A DNA stretch of 64,000 bases, from the NCBI GenBank assembly GCA_900618795.1, contig UYJD01000006.1, positions 1,162,658-1,226,657 on the forward strand, read 5' to 3'. Source of the DNA: Cyanodermella asteris (lineage: Eukaryota > Ascomycota > Lecanoromycetes > Ostropales > Stictidaceae). The notes under the pieces were generated by a model. It did no database searches and was not told the origin of the DNA. It saw nothing but the letters and a program-made list of their open reading frames with translations. Each line of letters begins with the position of its first letter. Positions within the stretch are counted from its first letter, which is position 1. Below, one piece after another: positions 21,111 through 31,893 of the stretch. The position numbers and the translations under genes were made by a program.

Positions 21111-21632
21111 CTAGAAGCTCCGCTATAATCACGCAGCCCCAGGGAACAATCGCAACTCGGGTCTGAAGGATCAGTGCGGCCTGTTTTGCAAATATCTGTA
21201 CCTTGCGTGTACTATTCATTTCGGTCCGGGCGTTATGATTATACAAGTACTTTGCTTCGACAAATGCTGAACCCTTACATAAACTCTCGCGAACTTCAAA
21301 TCTTTCCAAAATCTGAACGGAGAACATCCTGAGGCTCTGAGGAGTAAAATCCAGAGGTTTTACAATGTTCAGCTATCGATCAAAGCAAATGCTGCAGACA
21401 CTCTGTACGGTGCCTCTCACAGCAGTCTCTGTTGAGTTTACCGTTCGGCGAAGACTGAGGATAAATCATGCGACTGCCTCCCAAGCCTTGCTTCTAATAG
21501 TAGTCACCTCATGTGCTTCCATGTTAGGCATCGTTGATCACTTGGTGCGAAGTTGACTTGTCTGAGAAGGCCGACATGACTAAGCGCACGTTTTGATGCG
21601 ACACGCAAAGACTCTCTTCTACTTGTCGACTT

Positions 21633-21932
21633 ATGATTGAGCCCGAGGAGGTCAGAGCAGCTTGGAACGAAGACTTGCTTCCACGCTGCATCGACATGAA
21701 TGGGCTACTTGGTAGGTTTGGCATACAATCAGTGCATGCAGTATTGGATAGCCGACAATGCAATCGAGCACGGGAGCACGAAGCGGCAGCGAGAGATACC
21801 AACACTCAGACCGGTAAGTTACTGACTATGCGAGTGTGTACGCTGCGATAAATTACTAAAGTTACTAGCGAAAAGCCATCGTGCCTGGACTGCCATACCT
21901 CGACTATTTCACAGACCTCCATAGACGACTAG
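21633..21932 (+). CDS. Orphan two-exon protein, 83 residues
   Basis: Exons 21633-21813 and 21862-21932 with a 48-bp intron (GTAAGT donor, AAATTACTAAAG end); phases agree and give 84 codons. N-terminal part reads MIEPEEVRAAWNEDLLPRC and is helical; exon 2 has a CLDC pair. The stop lies 68 bp before the start of the large gene at 22000, on the same strand. No family recognised. Confidence 0.5.
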
Positions 21933-21964
21933 ATATACATCCACAGCTCGCCGCTTCGCCCGCC

Positions 21965-22042
21965 ATGGCAGACTCCACCATCGTCGCAGTCCGTCCGTCA
22001 TGGCTTCGGCTGCCTCACTGGCCAGCAGTCCACGTTCGTTGA
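21965..22042 (+). promoter_or_regulatory. Upstream ORF overlapping the next start codon
   Basis: A 25-codon ORF from the ATG at 21965 (MADSTIVAVRPSWLRL...) ends in TGA at 22040-22042, out of frame with and overlapping the ATG at 22000. Its start context (CGCCATGG) is strong. If transcribed in the same message it would be expected to reduce initiation at 22000. Confidence 0.4.
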
Positions 22043-25000
22043 CCTTACAGCACGCACACGCCGTCCGAGCAAGCAATGCTGTTGCTCGAGGCGAGACCGT
22101 CGACGCTCCTCCTCCTCCGCCTGCTGGCATTGAACGTCCGCCAAAGGGCCATGAACAGCTGTTCACCTACTTTGCTCCCTCCCTCGTCGGCGGCTCCTAC
22201 ACTGTCACGGCGGTGCAGACTGTCAACGCAAATGGCCAGTCGTTGACGCCCTCTCCGACAACCACCAAGGCCTTCAACGTTGACGCACCGCAGTACACCT
22301 TACCTGCCGATGCTGTGCATTCAGTTTTCCCTCCCAATGGTGCTACAGCCCATGTGGAGACCTTACCCCATGTCCTTTTTACCGATCCGTATCTTCCGTG
22401 GGAGCGTCTTGGGGTCGATGAGGGCAACGAGCGCGAGCGGGCGCCATGGCTTGCATTGTTGGCATTCAGCGAAGACGAGCTCGCGTTGTCACCGGGTGAC
22501 CTTGACGCCAACGCCGGTATTCTAGCTGCCACGGCCGAGGCGAAGAAAGCACGAGATGATGGTAAAACTATTCAGCAAACTCCAACTCTGGCACTCAATC
22601 TCGCGGTTTCCGATATTCCCAACATCAAGTCTACCAAAACCCCCGTTGCGCCCCACAATACCGCACGTACCGATGTCATCCTACTCAAGCCTTCTCTTTT
22701 CACGCTCCTCACCAATGACTATACTCCTCAAGGTTATCCTGTTGCCAGTCAGACGCAAGCCAGCGTGGCGCGCTACAAGTACCTAGCTCACGTACGGTAC
22801 TCAAATGCGGAGGGCATGGCGGCAGCCGGCGATGATGGCCTCTACAGTGCGGCCATATCGCATCGTGTCGGTCCGCTTGCTACAGACCACAACAGTCGGA
22901 CTATCGTGCATCTCGTGTCACTCGAAGGGTGGAACAACTGGGATCGAGCGGCACTAAAAGACACGCAATACGTGGCTCTTTCTTCCCTGTACTCGTGGTC
23001 CTATACCACACTGTCTACAGGAGCAACGAATGTGGCGGAGACTTTCAAATCACTGAGCGAAAGCCGTGGTCCTCTTCGAGTGCCACAAAAGGTGCTCGAC
23101 ACATTCGATGCGTCTCCAGCGGCGCAACGCGTCAAAGCACGCCTCGAAGATGGATATACTCTGGTCAAATATGTGACGCAGACTGGCGAGGAGACGGCCG
23201 CTATCACTCGAGGCCCTTTGACGCCTACCAAACCGCCTAAGAAGCTGGGACCGACGTGGGACTCGATCTCTGTCAGCGGCGCCAATCTTCAGATCTTCGA
23301 CACTGCAACAGGCTTGATGGACCTCACTTACTCCACGGCATGGACTCTGGGCAAATCACTCGCACTTTCCGACCAGGTCTTTCTCGCCGCACTTGGTCGT
23401 ATCCGTGCGACCTGCGATGCGTATGCGCTTGACAAAGCCAAAGCTAAGCTCCTCGCAGCTAGGGGAGCCCATACATCTCGAGAGGCCACAGTGTCGACAC
23501 TTGCAAAGCATGTGGCAGTTCTCGCCGATATTGCGCATGGCACATCTCGTACACCCGATCCGGCTGGAAGCTCAGCTGCGCAGCCTGGTAATACTAGTAC
23601 TTCTCCGCTCGATCTCTCGCGAGACGATCACCATATCAACGCGGAATTTGAGGCTGCGTCGGCCGTCAAAGTGACAGAGCTTACCTCAAGTGCCGACGGT
23701 GACATGTCGAAGATCTTCAACGAGCTCAACAAACCTACCTCTACTGACTGGAACGTGATACTCACGTGGGTGGTCGACAAGCTATACTTGTTCAACGTCC
23801 CCTCACCGTATCTTCTCCCCGAGCCATCGACTCTCCCGAATGAAAGCTTGCGCCTCTTTTGTATTGATCCTCACTGGACGGATGCCCTGATTGACGGAGC
23901 TCTCAGTCTGGCTAACCATATGCACCGCAGTGACGATGTGCTGCGCCGCAAGCTCAAGGATGCCATCAATAACTACTTCACAACCACAGATCCCAGTCTG
24001 GGCTATCGGCCACAGCGTCCGACTTATGGCTTCCTCCTCCGCTCCGATCTTGTGCGTGACTTTCCCGATCTGCATGTGACTGCTCCGATTCCTGCCCCGG
24101 CCAGCGGCAATGCGGATCCGGGCGAGCAGAAGCGGGCACCAGTGCTCCGACACGAACGATTGAACGACGATGTCCTGATGTGCTTGTTCGATCGAAAACC
24201 GAGTACCAAGGAACTAGCATCCCTAACCTTCACACAACCCGCTCACCAGCAGTACTTCAGCGTTGCGGAATTTATAACCAGCGACCTTCTGAAGACTCGG
24301 TTCAAACGCGTGCACTCTCAGCCTCCAAAAGAAGGTCAGACGCAGTACGGATCTTACGACGAGTTCCCACTCACTGCCAAGCGTGACCCAGCAAAGCCCG
24401 ATGAAAGTCGACTCTTCATCTGGGGCGAAGGCGACGATAAGGATAAAGCCCGATTCCTGAATTTGGAGGCCTTCAACAAGCAGGTACTCGCACAACTGGA
24501 TGCAGACCCGGAAAAGCCATTCTCGGACAACATGTCGACATCGGCGCTTGTTGGCTACCAACTTGGTGCACCAGTCTACGAACTCAGTCTGGTTGCTGAT
24601 CCCTCGGCAGATGACTCCACGGATGACTCTGACGATAAGCCAGATGATACGGTCGTGGGACCACTACGCATGTTGCAGCCTCTGCCACAGGACACTAATG
24701 CAGAACCAAACTCAATCAGCAACACAGCCAAGCTGGACGAGAACCTCATCAACGGCGGCAGCGATACGACATCTTCCCGCGAGCTCGTTGAGCCCACGAA
24801 CCCTCCACCACACCACCCCATTGTCCTTGCCGGCAGCAGCAACATCGTCCGCAAAGCCGTAACCGCACGCATCGCCGCCGCGGACTCGGGTCACGACGCG
24901 GCGCCGAAGTTTGAGTTCCTGCTCAGCTCCATCGACCGGTACAACCGGCCGATCGCAACCAACACGGGGTACCAGATGGACCTGGTCTTCTCGATCAAAA

Positions 25001-25389
25001 TCACCGACGCGGACAAGCGCGACGTCAATATCCAGCAGATCCTAGTGCAGGTGCCCATGGGCAAGAAGAGCGACGCCGACGGCGATGCCAAGTTCCTGCT
25101 CGAGGGCTATGACGGGCCGGGCCCGGTCATGGTCAGCAACCTGCGCTGGAACGTCGTCGTCAGCCAGCGCAAGGTCGACGGCGTGCTCGAGCTGACCCTC
25201 CTGCCGCGGTCGACCGGCGGCTCGGTCCACGTCAAGCGTGCGCGAGACTGTAGCTTCATCCTGCCCATGGTGCGCGTCAACACGTATACCGGCGAGACGT
25301 ATGTCAAGATCTCGCAGGTCGTCAGCTATGTCGAGTTGCCGGATATCCCTTCCTCGCTGTCGGTCAGGCTGGAGCCGCTACGGGCTTGA
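22000..25389 (+). CDS. Large intronless protein of unknown function, 1129 residues
   Basis: One uninterrupted frame from the ATG at 22000. No signal peptide or membrane helix. Recognisable blocks: FTYFAPSLVGGSYTV near residue 55, VHSVFPP near 106, LPHVLFTDPYLPWERL near 122, RAPWLALLAF near 148, RTIVHLVSLEGW near 305, YSWSYTT near 335, LEDGYTLVKYVTQTGEET near 385, then RGPLTP and DLTYSTAWTLGKSLAL near 445. A C-terminal beta-rich half follows. Acidic linkers occur near residue 870. From memory, bacterial proteins encoded near contractile tail-like loci share such a VHSVFPP / LPWER / PWLALL order; I could not check this. Single-exon structure at this length is unlike most neighbours, and the last 500 bp are markedly more GC-rich. 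Real gene almost certainly; function unknown. Confidence 0.85.
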   Translation: MASAASLASSPRSLTLQHAHAVRASNAVARGETVDAPPPPPAGIERPPKGHEQLFTYFAPSLVGGSYTVTAVQTVNANGQSLTPSPTTTKAFNVDAPQYTLPADAVHSVFPPNGATAHVETLPHVLFTDPYLPWERLGVDEGNERERAPWLALLAFSEDELALSPGDLDANAGILAATAEAKKARDDGKTIQQTPTLALNLAVSDIPNIKSTKTPVAPHNTARTDVILLKPSLFTLLTNDYTPQGYPVASQTQASVARYKYLAHVRYSNAEGMAAAGDDGLYSAAISHRVGPLATDHNSRTIVHLVSLEGWNNWDRAALKDTQYVALSSLYSWSYTTLSTGATNVAETFKSLSESRGPLRVPQKVLDTFDASPAAQRVKARLEDGYTLVKYVTQTGEETAAITRGPLTPTKPPKKLGPTWDSISVSGANLQIFDTATGLMDLTYSTAWTLGKSLALSDQVFLAALGRIRATCDAYALDKAKAKLLAARGAHTSREATVSTLAKHVAVLADIAHGTSRTPDPAGSSAAQPGNTSTSPLDLSRDDHHINAEFEAASAVKVTELTSSADGDMSKIFNELNKPTSTDWNVILTWVVDKLYLFNVPSPYLLPEPSTLPNESLRLFCIDPHWTDALIDGALSLANHMHRSDDVLRRKLKDAINNYFTTTDPSLGYRPQRPTYGFLLRSDLVRDFPDLHVTAPIPAPASGNADPGEQKRAPVLRHERLNDDVLMCLFDRKPSTKELASLTFTQPAHQQYFSVAEFITSDLLKTRFKRVHSQPPKEGQTQYGSYDEFPLTAKRDPAKPDESRLFIWGEGDDKDKARFLNLEAFNKQVLAQLDADPEKPFSDNMSTSALVGYQLGAPVYELSLVADPSADDSTDDSDDKPDDTVVGPLRMLQPLPQDTNAEPNSISNTAKLDENLINGGSDTTSSRELVEPTNPPPHHPIVLAGSSNIVRKAVTARIAAADSGHDAAPKFEFLLSSIDRYNRPIATNTGYQMDLVFSIKITDADKRDVNIQQILVQVPMGKKSDADGDAKFLLEGYDGPGPVMVSNLRWNVVVSQRKVDGVLELTLLPRSTGGSVHVKRARDCSFILPMVRVNTYTGETYVKISQVVSYVELPDIPSSLSVRLEPLRA

Positions 25390-26605
25390 GGGGCTGGCGA
25401 TGAGTTGATGCGGCTTCTGAATGACGTGTAGATGGCGCCCCAGAGGTCAAGTTGCTAGGAAGGCTTCGTACGACTTGTTGTAGCGCATGCGGAAGTGGTT
25501 GGGGCGACCAAAGGCGGGATGAGCGCTGGTGGCGACAGAACATGAGGGGGAATCTCAGGCTGGCTGTACGGGCGTTCATCACAGAACTGACCCACAGGTT
25601 CGGCTTGTTCGCTGGTTGGGGTAGGAGGTGCATAGAGATATTCAGTCACATCCGATCGACTGACAGGAATCAATCAAGTCATGAACCACACTTGTTCACA
25701 GTAAGACACAGCCTCGACCGATCGCCGGAAAGTGCACTATGCTGTCAGTGAATTGTGGCTGCTAAGAGTAGCGAGCTGAAGGGTCCGGTTAGCCTACCTG
25801 TTTGTGGAGCTTAGAAGTATGAACGACGAGAAGGAGGATCAAGAACATGAGGAGCCTCAAGATTCCACGGACTTCTGACCGGTACCTAGTCGGTATCTAG
25901 CCGCTGCACGCGTGGCAGTAGTCTCGCCGACTGCGAATGGAGAGCTATACGCCCACGAATTGACCACCCTCGCACCTTGGTGGGGATACCTGGGCAAGCA
26001 TATAGCTACATATCCGCTCTATGTACTGTATACATATGTGTATGTTATATATCAGAAGAGCCTGTAATAAATACGAGGGGCACAAGAGAGCGATTTTACG
26101 CTCAGAAAGGCGAGACGCCACGGCCGAGAACGTGGCTGGCTGAGGAAAATGGACTTCTTGATGAGGCAATGCTCCGTCTCGGCTGTGAGGGGTTCGTCTG
26201 TGACCCCTACTTAGCTCTAATGTTGAGGTTCTCGGACAGGCAGGACTGGTGTCTCATTACAATGTGATTGCAGATGCGACGTGTTCGTGGCTCTACTGCG
26301 TGGGTTGTCTATCGACTCTATCCAGAACATCCATCGACTCCCATAATTGCACACGGAACGACCCCACTCCATCCCACCCACACGCGTGCCATACTATCTA
26401 GTATCACCAGAGCTCAGCTTCGTTTGCAAAGTCCAGCGCTTGTATGCTTTCTTGGCTGAGCGCCACGCCATGTCTATGAACATCTCGGCCACGCCGGCAG
26501 CCATACTAGGCTGCCCGCCACCACGATATCTGGACTGTTGCTGCTGAACAAGGCACTTTTGCATATGCAAGCTTCACAGATCTTGAGGCCAAGCGGAAGC
26601 ACAGC
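25390..26605. other. No gene supported
   Basis: Intergenic; only short overlapping frames. AT-rich near 26000-26060 (TATATATC-type words). Confidence 0.4.
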
Positions 26606-26613
26606 TATATAAA
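26606..26613 (+). promoter_or_regulatory. TATA box of the lectin-like gene
   Basis: TATATAAA at 193 bp before the ATG at 26799, placing a likely transcription start near 26640 and the dinucleotide repeat inside the 5' leader. Confidence 0.5.
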
Positions 26614-26739
26614 CGAACACAGGCGGAGCATGATGGACTTGGATCAAGTTCTTGTCCTCGTCTCCAGCTCCAAATTCGGATTCATACTCACATTCAAATC
26701 CGCCCCCTGCCCCTGATTCCTCTCTAACCACAAACCCCG

Positions 26740-26740
<1 letters not shown>

Positions 26741-26788
<48 letters not shown>
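26741..26788. repeat. (AC)24 microsatellite
   Basis: A perfect 48-bp AC run ending 10 bp before the start codon of the lectin-like gene. Confidence 0.98.
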
Positions 26789-26790
<2 letters not shown>

Positions 26791-26798
26791 CTAGCGAA

Positions 26799-27907
26799 AT
26801 GTCGTACACGTCAAGCTGGATCCTGGCGGCCCAGAAGAAGCTGTCCATCTTCAATGTGTCGGACAACCACCACCTGGCGATGCGGACATATGATGCCGAC
26901 AGCGGCTCGACATCGGTAGCAACCAGTCCCGCTGAGCTGGCGGGCGGTCCCATCACTGATGGCTCGGCCATCGTGTCAGTGCCACTTCTCGACTGGGTAT
27001 GTGCGGGCTGCTTTTCCAAGACTTCGTCATTATAATAGTTGTGATGAGAATCCAGAATCTCTTGCTGACATATCATGTTCACCCCTCCAGACGAGGGTTT
27101 TCGGCTGGACCAACGGCAAAGACTCGCAAGGATCAGAGGAGAACCACCTCTTCATGCTGAGCCCGGTGCACCAGTGGATCACCAAGACGGCCACCAAGAA
27201 GGCCAACACCAGTCTTGCGGGCTGCAGCAATGGTAAGACAACCTGGCTATACTACGCGTGAGTCACCCCTATCACAGTGTGATATACAAAGCATGTAGCA
27301 TGATAACTGACAGAGGGTTCCAGTGACAAGGACGAATCGATCCGGGAGCAGCCATACAACGGCATCGGCCAGGGCGGTCAAGCAGGCACTCTCATCAACG
27401 AGTCAGTCCGGCTCCTGCCCCAGACCCGATTTGCAGCAACCTTGACCGATGGCAACGAGCGGCTGGTCGCCTACCAGCCCAAGACGGGCAAGATCGAGAT
27501 CTTCAACATCAGCAAGGGCACAAGTAAGTCAACCCAGTACTCAATCGCCTTCCACCCGCAGCTATCAAACCGCCCTTTCCCTTTCTTTCTAACACCACCT
27601 GCTCACAGGCTCCACCCTCGGCAACACGCATCCCCGGCCGAAGACGCCGCTCGCCCTGACCCAGTACACCAAGGGCACGACGTCGTACGTCGACCTGTAC
27701 TATCTCGGCGTCGACAACCCGGCGCAGCTGCACCGATCCCGCAGCGTCGACGGCAAGGACTTTCAGGACATCATTATCACGAACCTCGGTGCGCCTGACG
27801 CGGCCACGTCCATCTCGGCGACCTGGTCCCACGACTTGCAGCGGGTCGTGCTCACTTTCGTCACTGATGACAGCCAATTGAATACCCAGACGGACGAGAA
27901 CAACTGA
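26799..27907 (+). CDS. Probable beta-propeller lectin (fucose-lectin-like)
   Basis: Four exons: 26799-26996, 27091-27257, 27324-27523 and 27609-27907, with introns of 94, 66 and 85 bp (donors GTATGT, GTGAGT, GTAAGT). Phases agree and give 287 residues. I start at the ATG just after the AC repeat; the frame is open upstream but has no ATG. The product has no signal peptide and is a chain of short beta blocks: SSWILAAQKKLSIFNVSD, TRVFGWTNG, NHLFMLSP, KTTWLYYADKDESIREQPYNG, RFAATLTDGNERLVAYQPKTGKIEIF, SYVDLYYLGVD. Repeats with Trp/Tyr plus Arg/Glu resemble the blades of fungal AAL-type fucose-binding lectins. The family call is tentative; cytosolic defence or storage lectin is the usual role. 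Confidence 0.65.
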
Positions 27908-28441
27908 AGATTACCTAGGCGGTTAAGGTGATGATGTTTTGGGGGAATGATGATGACGAGTGTATGCGAAATGAGATGGCTGGGTGCGTGAGGCAGGATT
28001 GGTAGGATAGAACGTATTCATATTCAAGGTTCAATTTCAAATCTTGATGCATGCAATTCATTAGTAGTAACTGTGAGTTAGAAGGATAGTAGAGTAGCTG
28101 AGGTGATTCAGGCACCTTGCTCAACTTGAACTTTGAACGCCATCTGAACCGATGACGGCCCAAGGGCCTATCGTGCAGCAGGGAGCTAACGCATTTCCAT
28201 CTCGATTCCAAAGCTGATTGTTTCCAGCACATCAGAGCTCGCATGCTTTTGTGGCACGGCACGAGTTGAAAGTCTTTGACGACGAACGAGGCTAGAACTT
28301 GCAAGAGACTCGGGCGCCGGGACGCCACGTCATATGACGACCTTCATAGCAATTATTGTTGGCTGTTCCCTCTGCATCTTGTCCCATTGGAGTACCACCC
28401 GCAATTTCGACTTTCATCTTTGTTCCCACACCTAGGAAGCA
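27908..28441. other. Intergenic region before the hydrolase
   Basis: Holds the lectin 3' end and hydrolase promoter; a minus-strand frame at 27915-28328 lacks an ATG and looks random. Confidence 0.4.
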
Positions 28442-29284
28442 ATGGGAGAACAACCGCCTTTGGCAGTGCGTGAGGTGGGGCAGGGCCTGCCTGTGCTTAT
28501 CGTTCATGGCTGGACCATGTCCGGATCCGTTGAAGCCGATGATTTCGAGCCGGCATTTACCAAGAAGTCTGGCTACAAACGGATCTACATTGACCTTCCA
28601 GGAATGGGAGATACCCCAGCGGGCGATATCAAGGACTTGGATTCCATTCTCAATGTGGTCTCGGCTTTCATTGAACAGACGATACTTCCATCTAAATTTC
28701 TCTTGATCGGAACCTCGGCCGGTGGCTACCTCGCCATGGCATTGGCCCATCGCCACGCCAGTGCTGTCGATGGCTTGCTCCTTCGCGTTCCTCTAGTTCA
28801 GCCCGACAATGCAAAGCGGGATGTTGATCCGTTCAAGCCTGCCATCTCAAACGAAGCGATACTGTCAATACTTCCAGACGCCGATCGTAGGCTGGTCGGA
28901 GATGTTCCAGTTCAAACTCGGGAGTATATTGATATACTCAAGTACAAAGTGGAAAAGGTGTTGGGACCCGCTATCGCTGCGTCAGATTCAGCAGTCCTGG
29001 ACCCGATCCGCAACGATACAAATCGGTACAGGTTGACTGCCCCAATGCACACACCTAGTCAGCCTTTCTCCAAACCAACCCTCATCCTGACTGGACGTCA
29101 AGACACAGTCGTCGGATATCGCGACGCCTTGCCGCTTGTCGATTGTTATCCACGTGCCACCTTTGTGGCTCTCGACCGAGCAGATCATGGCTATCCCGTT
29201 GACGAGACTGAGCTCTTTGAAACATTGGTTCGCAATTGGCTGTGGCGAGTCGAGGAAGTACGGGAACAAGCCGCCACGTGTTAG
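28442..29284 (+). CDS. Alpha/beta hydrolase
   Basis: A 280-residue intronless protein from the ATG at 28442. Typical fold order: VLIVHGW (oxyanion loop) near residue 18, YIDLPGMGDTP near 48, nucleophile elbow GTSAGG with Ser92, LILTGRQD with acid Asp221, and RADHGYP with His249. The complete triad implies an active hydrolase, such as an esterase, lipase-like or C-C hydrolase; the substrate is not predictable. No signal peptide, so probably cytosolic. It is convergent with the Zn2Cys6 regulator and downstream of the lectin-like gene. Confidence 0.9.
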   Translation: MGEQPPLAVREVGQGLPVLIVHGWTMSGSVEADDFEPAFTKKSGYKRIYIDLPGMGDTPAGDIKDLDSILNVVSAFIEQTILPSKFLLIGTSAGGYLAMALAHRHASAVDGLLLRVPLVQPDNAKRDVDPFKPAISNEAILSILPDADRRLVGDVPVQTREYIDILKYKVEKVLGPAIAASDSAVLDPIRNDTNRYRLTAPMHTPSQPFSKPTLILTGRQDTVVGYRDALPLVDCYPRATFVALDRADHGYPVDETELFETLVRNWLWRVEEVREQAATC

Positions 29285-29417
29285 GCATTCCTCACAAGCC
29301 TGAGTTGCACCTGGAAAAGCTTCGAGGTCGGCGGCTGAGTATCGCTGGTATGCACGTAGAGTCTATGCTTAAATACGGAATGTGCTGAGCACAGCTGCCG
29401 GATGGTGTTATGAAGTT

Positions 29418-31108
29418 TCATATTTTCGAACTTGATGATCCGGGGAAATTGAGTCTTGCAAGAACAGCCTGGCGCTCGGCCGCGTCCTCATCACGCCAGA
29501 TCCAGGCTTCTGACATGCCAAGCTCGTTCGAAAACATTTCAGTCATGTTATGGATCCAATCAAGCCTCGCTTGGCAGGCTCCACCTTTTAGAAAAGGTAT
29601 GTTGACGATGTAGCTTTCAACGGTGTGGAGGAGAAGGCTGAGAGCATATGGTGCGGCACCGGGGATGTCGTAGAAAGCGGATGGAGAAGGCCGGCCTTGT
29701 CCTGTTCGATCCAGGCAATAGAAGACGCTACCGCAAATGTCTTCTATGATCTGTGTCGCGGTTGCCATTTTGCTGTTGAAGGCAGTAACAGACATGTACG
29801 CAGGCGTAGTCTGTAGAAGCCGCGCAAGGACGTAAAGATGACCTATCCTGTACTCGTTCCAGACGCCAACTGCGGAGAGGCTGCTATACGAGGGCATTGT
29901 TTTGGGACAGCCTTCATGCTTCGACATCGACCAGAACCATTTCGGGTATGATTCAGGAGACACAAGGGTTGACTCGAAGGGTAGCTGAGCCCGAAGGTCT
30001 GACTCCAACATCGTGTACTGCTTCTCAAATGCAAAGGCCTCTGTGAGCAAACAGTCTTCCAATTCGAAGTCTCCAGTCTCATGTGGCAGATTTTGGAAAT
30101 ATCGTTCCGCAACCTGAAATGCCAATCTTGTTGCCCGAGCGTCGAGGCTGTCCTCGACGTACATCCAGGCCGTCACAGCTGGAGGCAGTCGCACAGTCGC
30201 ATGAATCCTGAAACTTGTGTGCAGCTAAACTTGATCAGCTAGGTTATTGGTGTAAATGATGTGAACACTTACCGCTTGTTTGCACAGCAGACGAGCCAAG
30301 GAATCATATTCTATGGGTCTAGGCCCGTCGCGAGGCTGCAAAACCATATTGACTGCGCCGCAGAAGTGATATACCCAAGAGCCGATCAAATCGGCATCTC
30401 GGCGAACGTTCTATAGAGCATTAGTCGTACGCAGACATCGACTTCGAACCGGATAACCGGAAATAGGCTTGCATACTTGAAAGAGGCCAAGAAGAATTGC
30501 CGTTGTGGCAGCCTCCAGTGATATAGCCTGCTTTGGGTCGCTGAGGAGAGCTCTCAAGTGAGACAAGGCCTGAGCATGCTTGCGAGTAGCTAGTGCATCA
30601 GCCCGACTGTCTTTTCGTCTGCGGCCAAAGTTGGCCAAAGCGACGGCATCGAGTGCCGAGGAGACGCTTTGCTGTCCTTGACTCAAGGCCGTGCTTTGCG
30701 TCAACTCGAGGACTTGGTCCCGCATTTTCCAGCCCAACGGACTGTTCTCAGTTTCGGTGAAATCGTACAGGAAACGCTGGCGAGCCACATCGACAATGTC
30801 GTGTGATATCTGGAATCGAACCTTCTCCGGGGGGTCAAGACTCGCAGAGTTCTTGCCTGAGCGGGCTCTCCACTTTCGGATAGCAAGGGAACTAGCATTG
30901 TCGGTCTCATCACGAAAGCGAATTGTCTTCGCTTCTGGATATGCACACGTTCGTCCCGCTTTCTTGCATTGTTGACATGTCGGCAGGGAACGACAGCACT
31001 ACGAATCGTATCAGTGCGATTGGTCTACTGATAAGGAGTATCAAGTCTCACTTTGATTTTGAGGAGCCGGCAGGACGAGCACGCGCGTTTTGGAGAGGCA
31101 GCATCCAT
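29418..31108 (-). CDS. Zn2Cys6 transcription factor
   Basis: Four exons: 31108-31052, 30998-30477, 30410-30273 and 30224-29418, with introns of 53, 66 and 48 bp. Phases agree and give 507 residues. The first intron falls inside the zinc cluster: CSSCRLLKIK on exon 1 and CCRSLPTCQQC on exon 2 give C10-x2-C13-x6-C20-x6-C27-x2-C30-x6-C37, a perfect binuclear cluster. The body is helical (SALDAVALANFGRRRKD, AISLEAATTAILLGLFQ, AWMYVEDSLDARATRLAF) as in fungal regulators of the Fungal_trans_2 kind. Nuclear DNA-binding regulator; targets unknown. Convergent with the hydrolase, which may be a target. Confidence 0.88.
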
Positions 31109-31893
31109 TAAGCAAATTGGCCTAGTCACGGATCCATGTAGGGTTGTGAGACTTGCGAATCCGCCATCTGAATTTATAGCTACCTAATTCTGGGCACTCG
31201 ATCGAGGACTCGTACATGTCATGCTGCCTGCTGACTCACTGAGGCTGAAGATGACGGGTGGCGAAGTAGCTGAGCAGGTCGGCCCGCCCAATGCGGCGGA
31301 CGGAAACGAGGCCGGCCGCGTTGGCTTCTGGGAGGTGGCCGGGTCTCGAAGCACAATGTCGTTATTGTCGTCCTTCGTCGTCGGCTTCGCCTGGCACACC
31401 ATCGCAGCCAGATGATGGGCCTGACGTCTACAGACAGCAACAAACTGCTGTCGACCAAAGAACGAGCCGCAACCGCTCATGAAATTCGTCAGACATGGCC
31501 GCCCTGCGCGTCACTAGCGAGGTATTGCCCTGCACAAACCAGACGCGCTTTGCCTGAGGCTAATCAACATCTACGGCTCTCTCCGCATGCCCATGACTGG
31601 AGTTTGAGACCCCTAGTCGTTGATCGGGGACTGCTGTCAATTAGCCAGGTGGCGTTGGTGGCATGGTGAGATTGGCTTCCAGCTAAAGTGCTGAGTATAT
31701 GAGGCGCCAGGAACTACACTCGGTGAGTAGAGCATAAAGGCGAGCAAAGCCGATAGCTCTTTTTCTCGCCCCTGATGTGCTGTTTGTAAGTCCAGCTGTT
31801 CCGTTGCTCGCTCTACTTTTTTTCAGATTTCCGCTCAACGAATTGTCCTTTGCTCCCTTTCCGGCAGCAGCCGCCATCATGTTCGGCTGAATC
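31109..31893. other. No gene supported
   Basis: Upstream region of the Zn2Cys6 gene. Overlapping frames at 31184-31480 on both strands have biased but not convincing composition. Confidence 0.35.
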
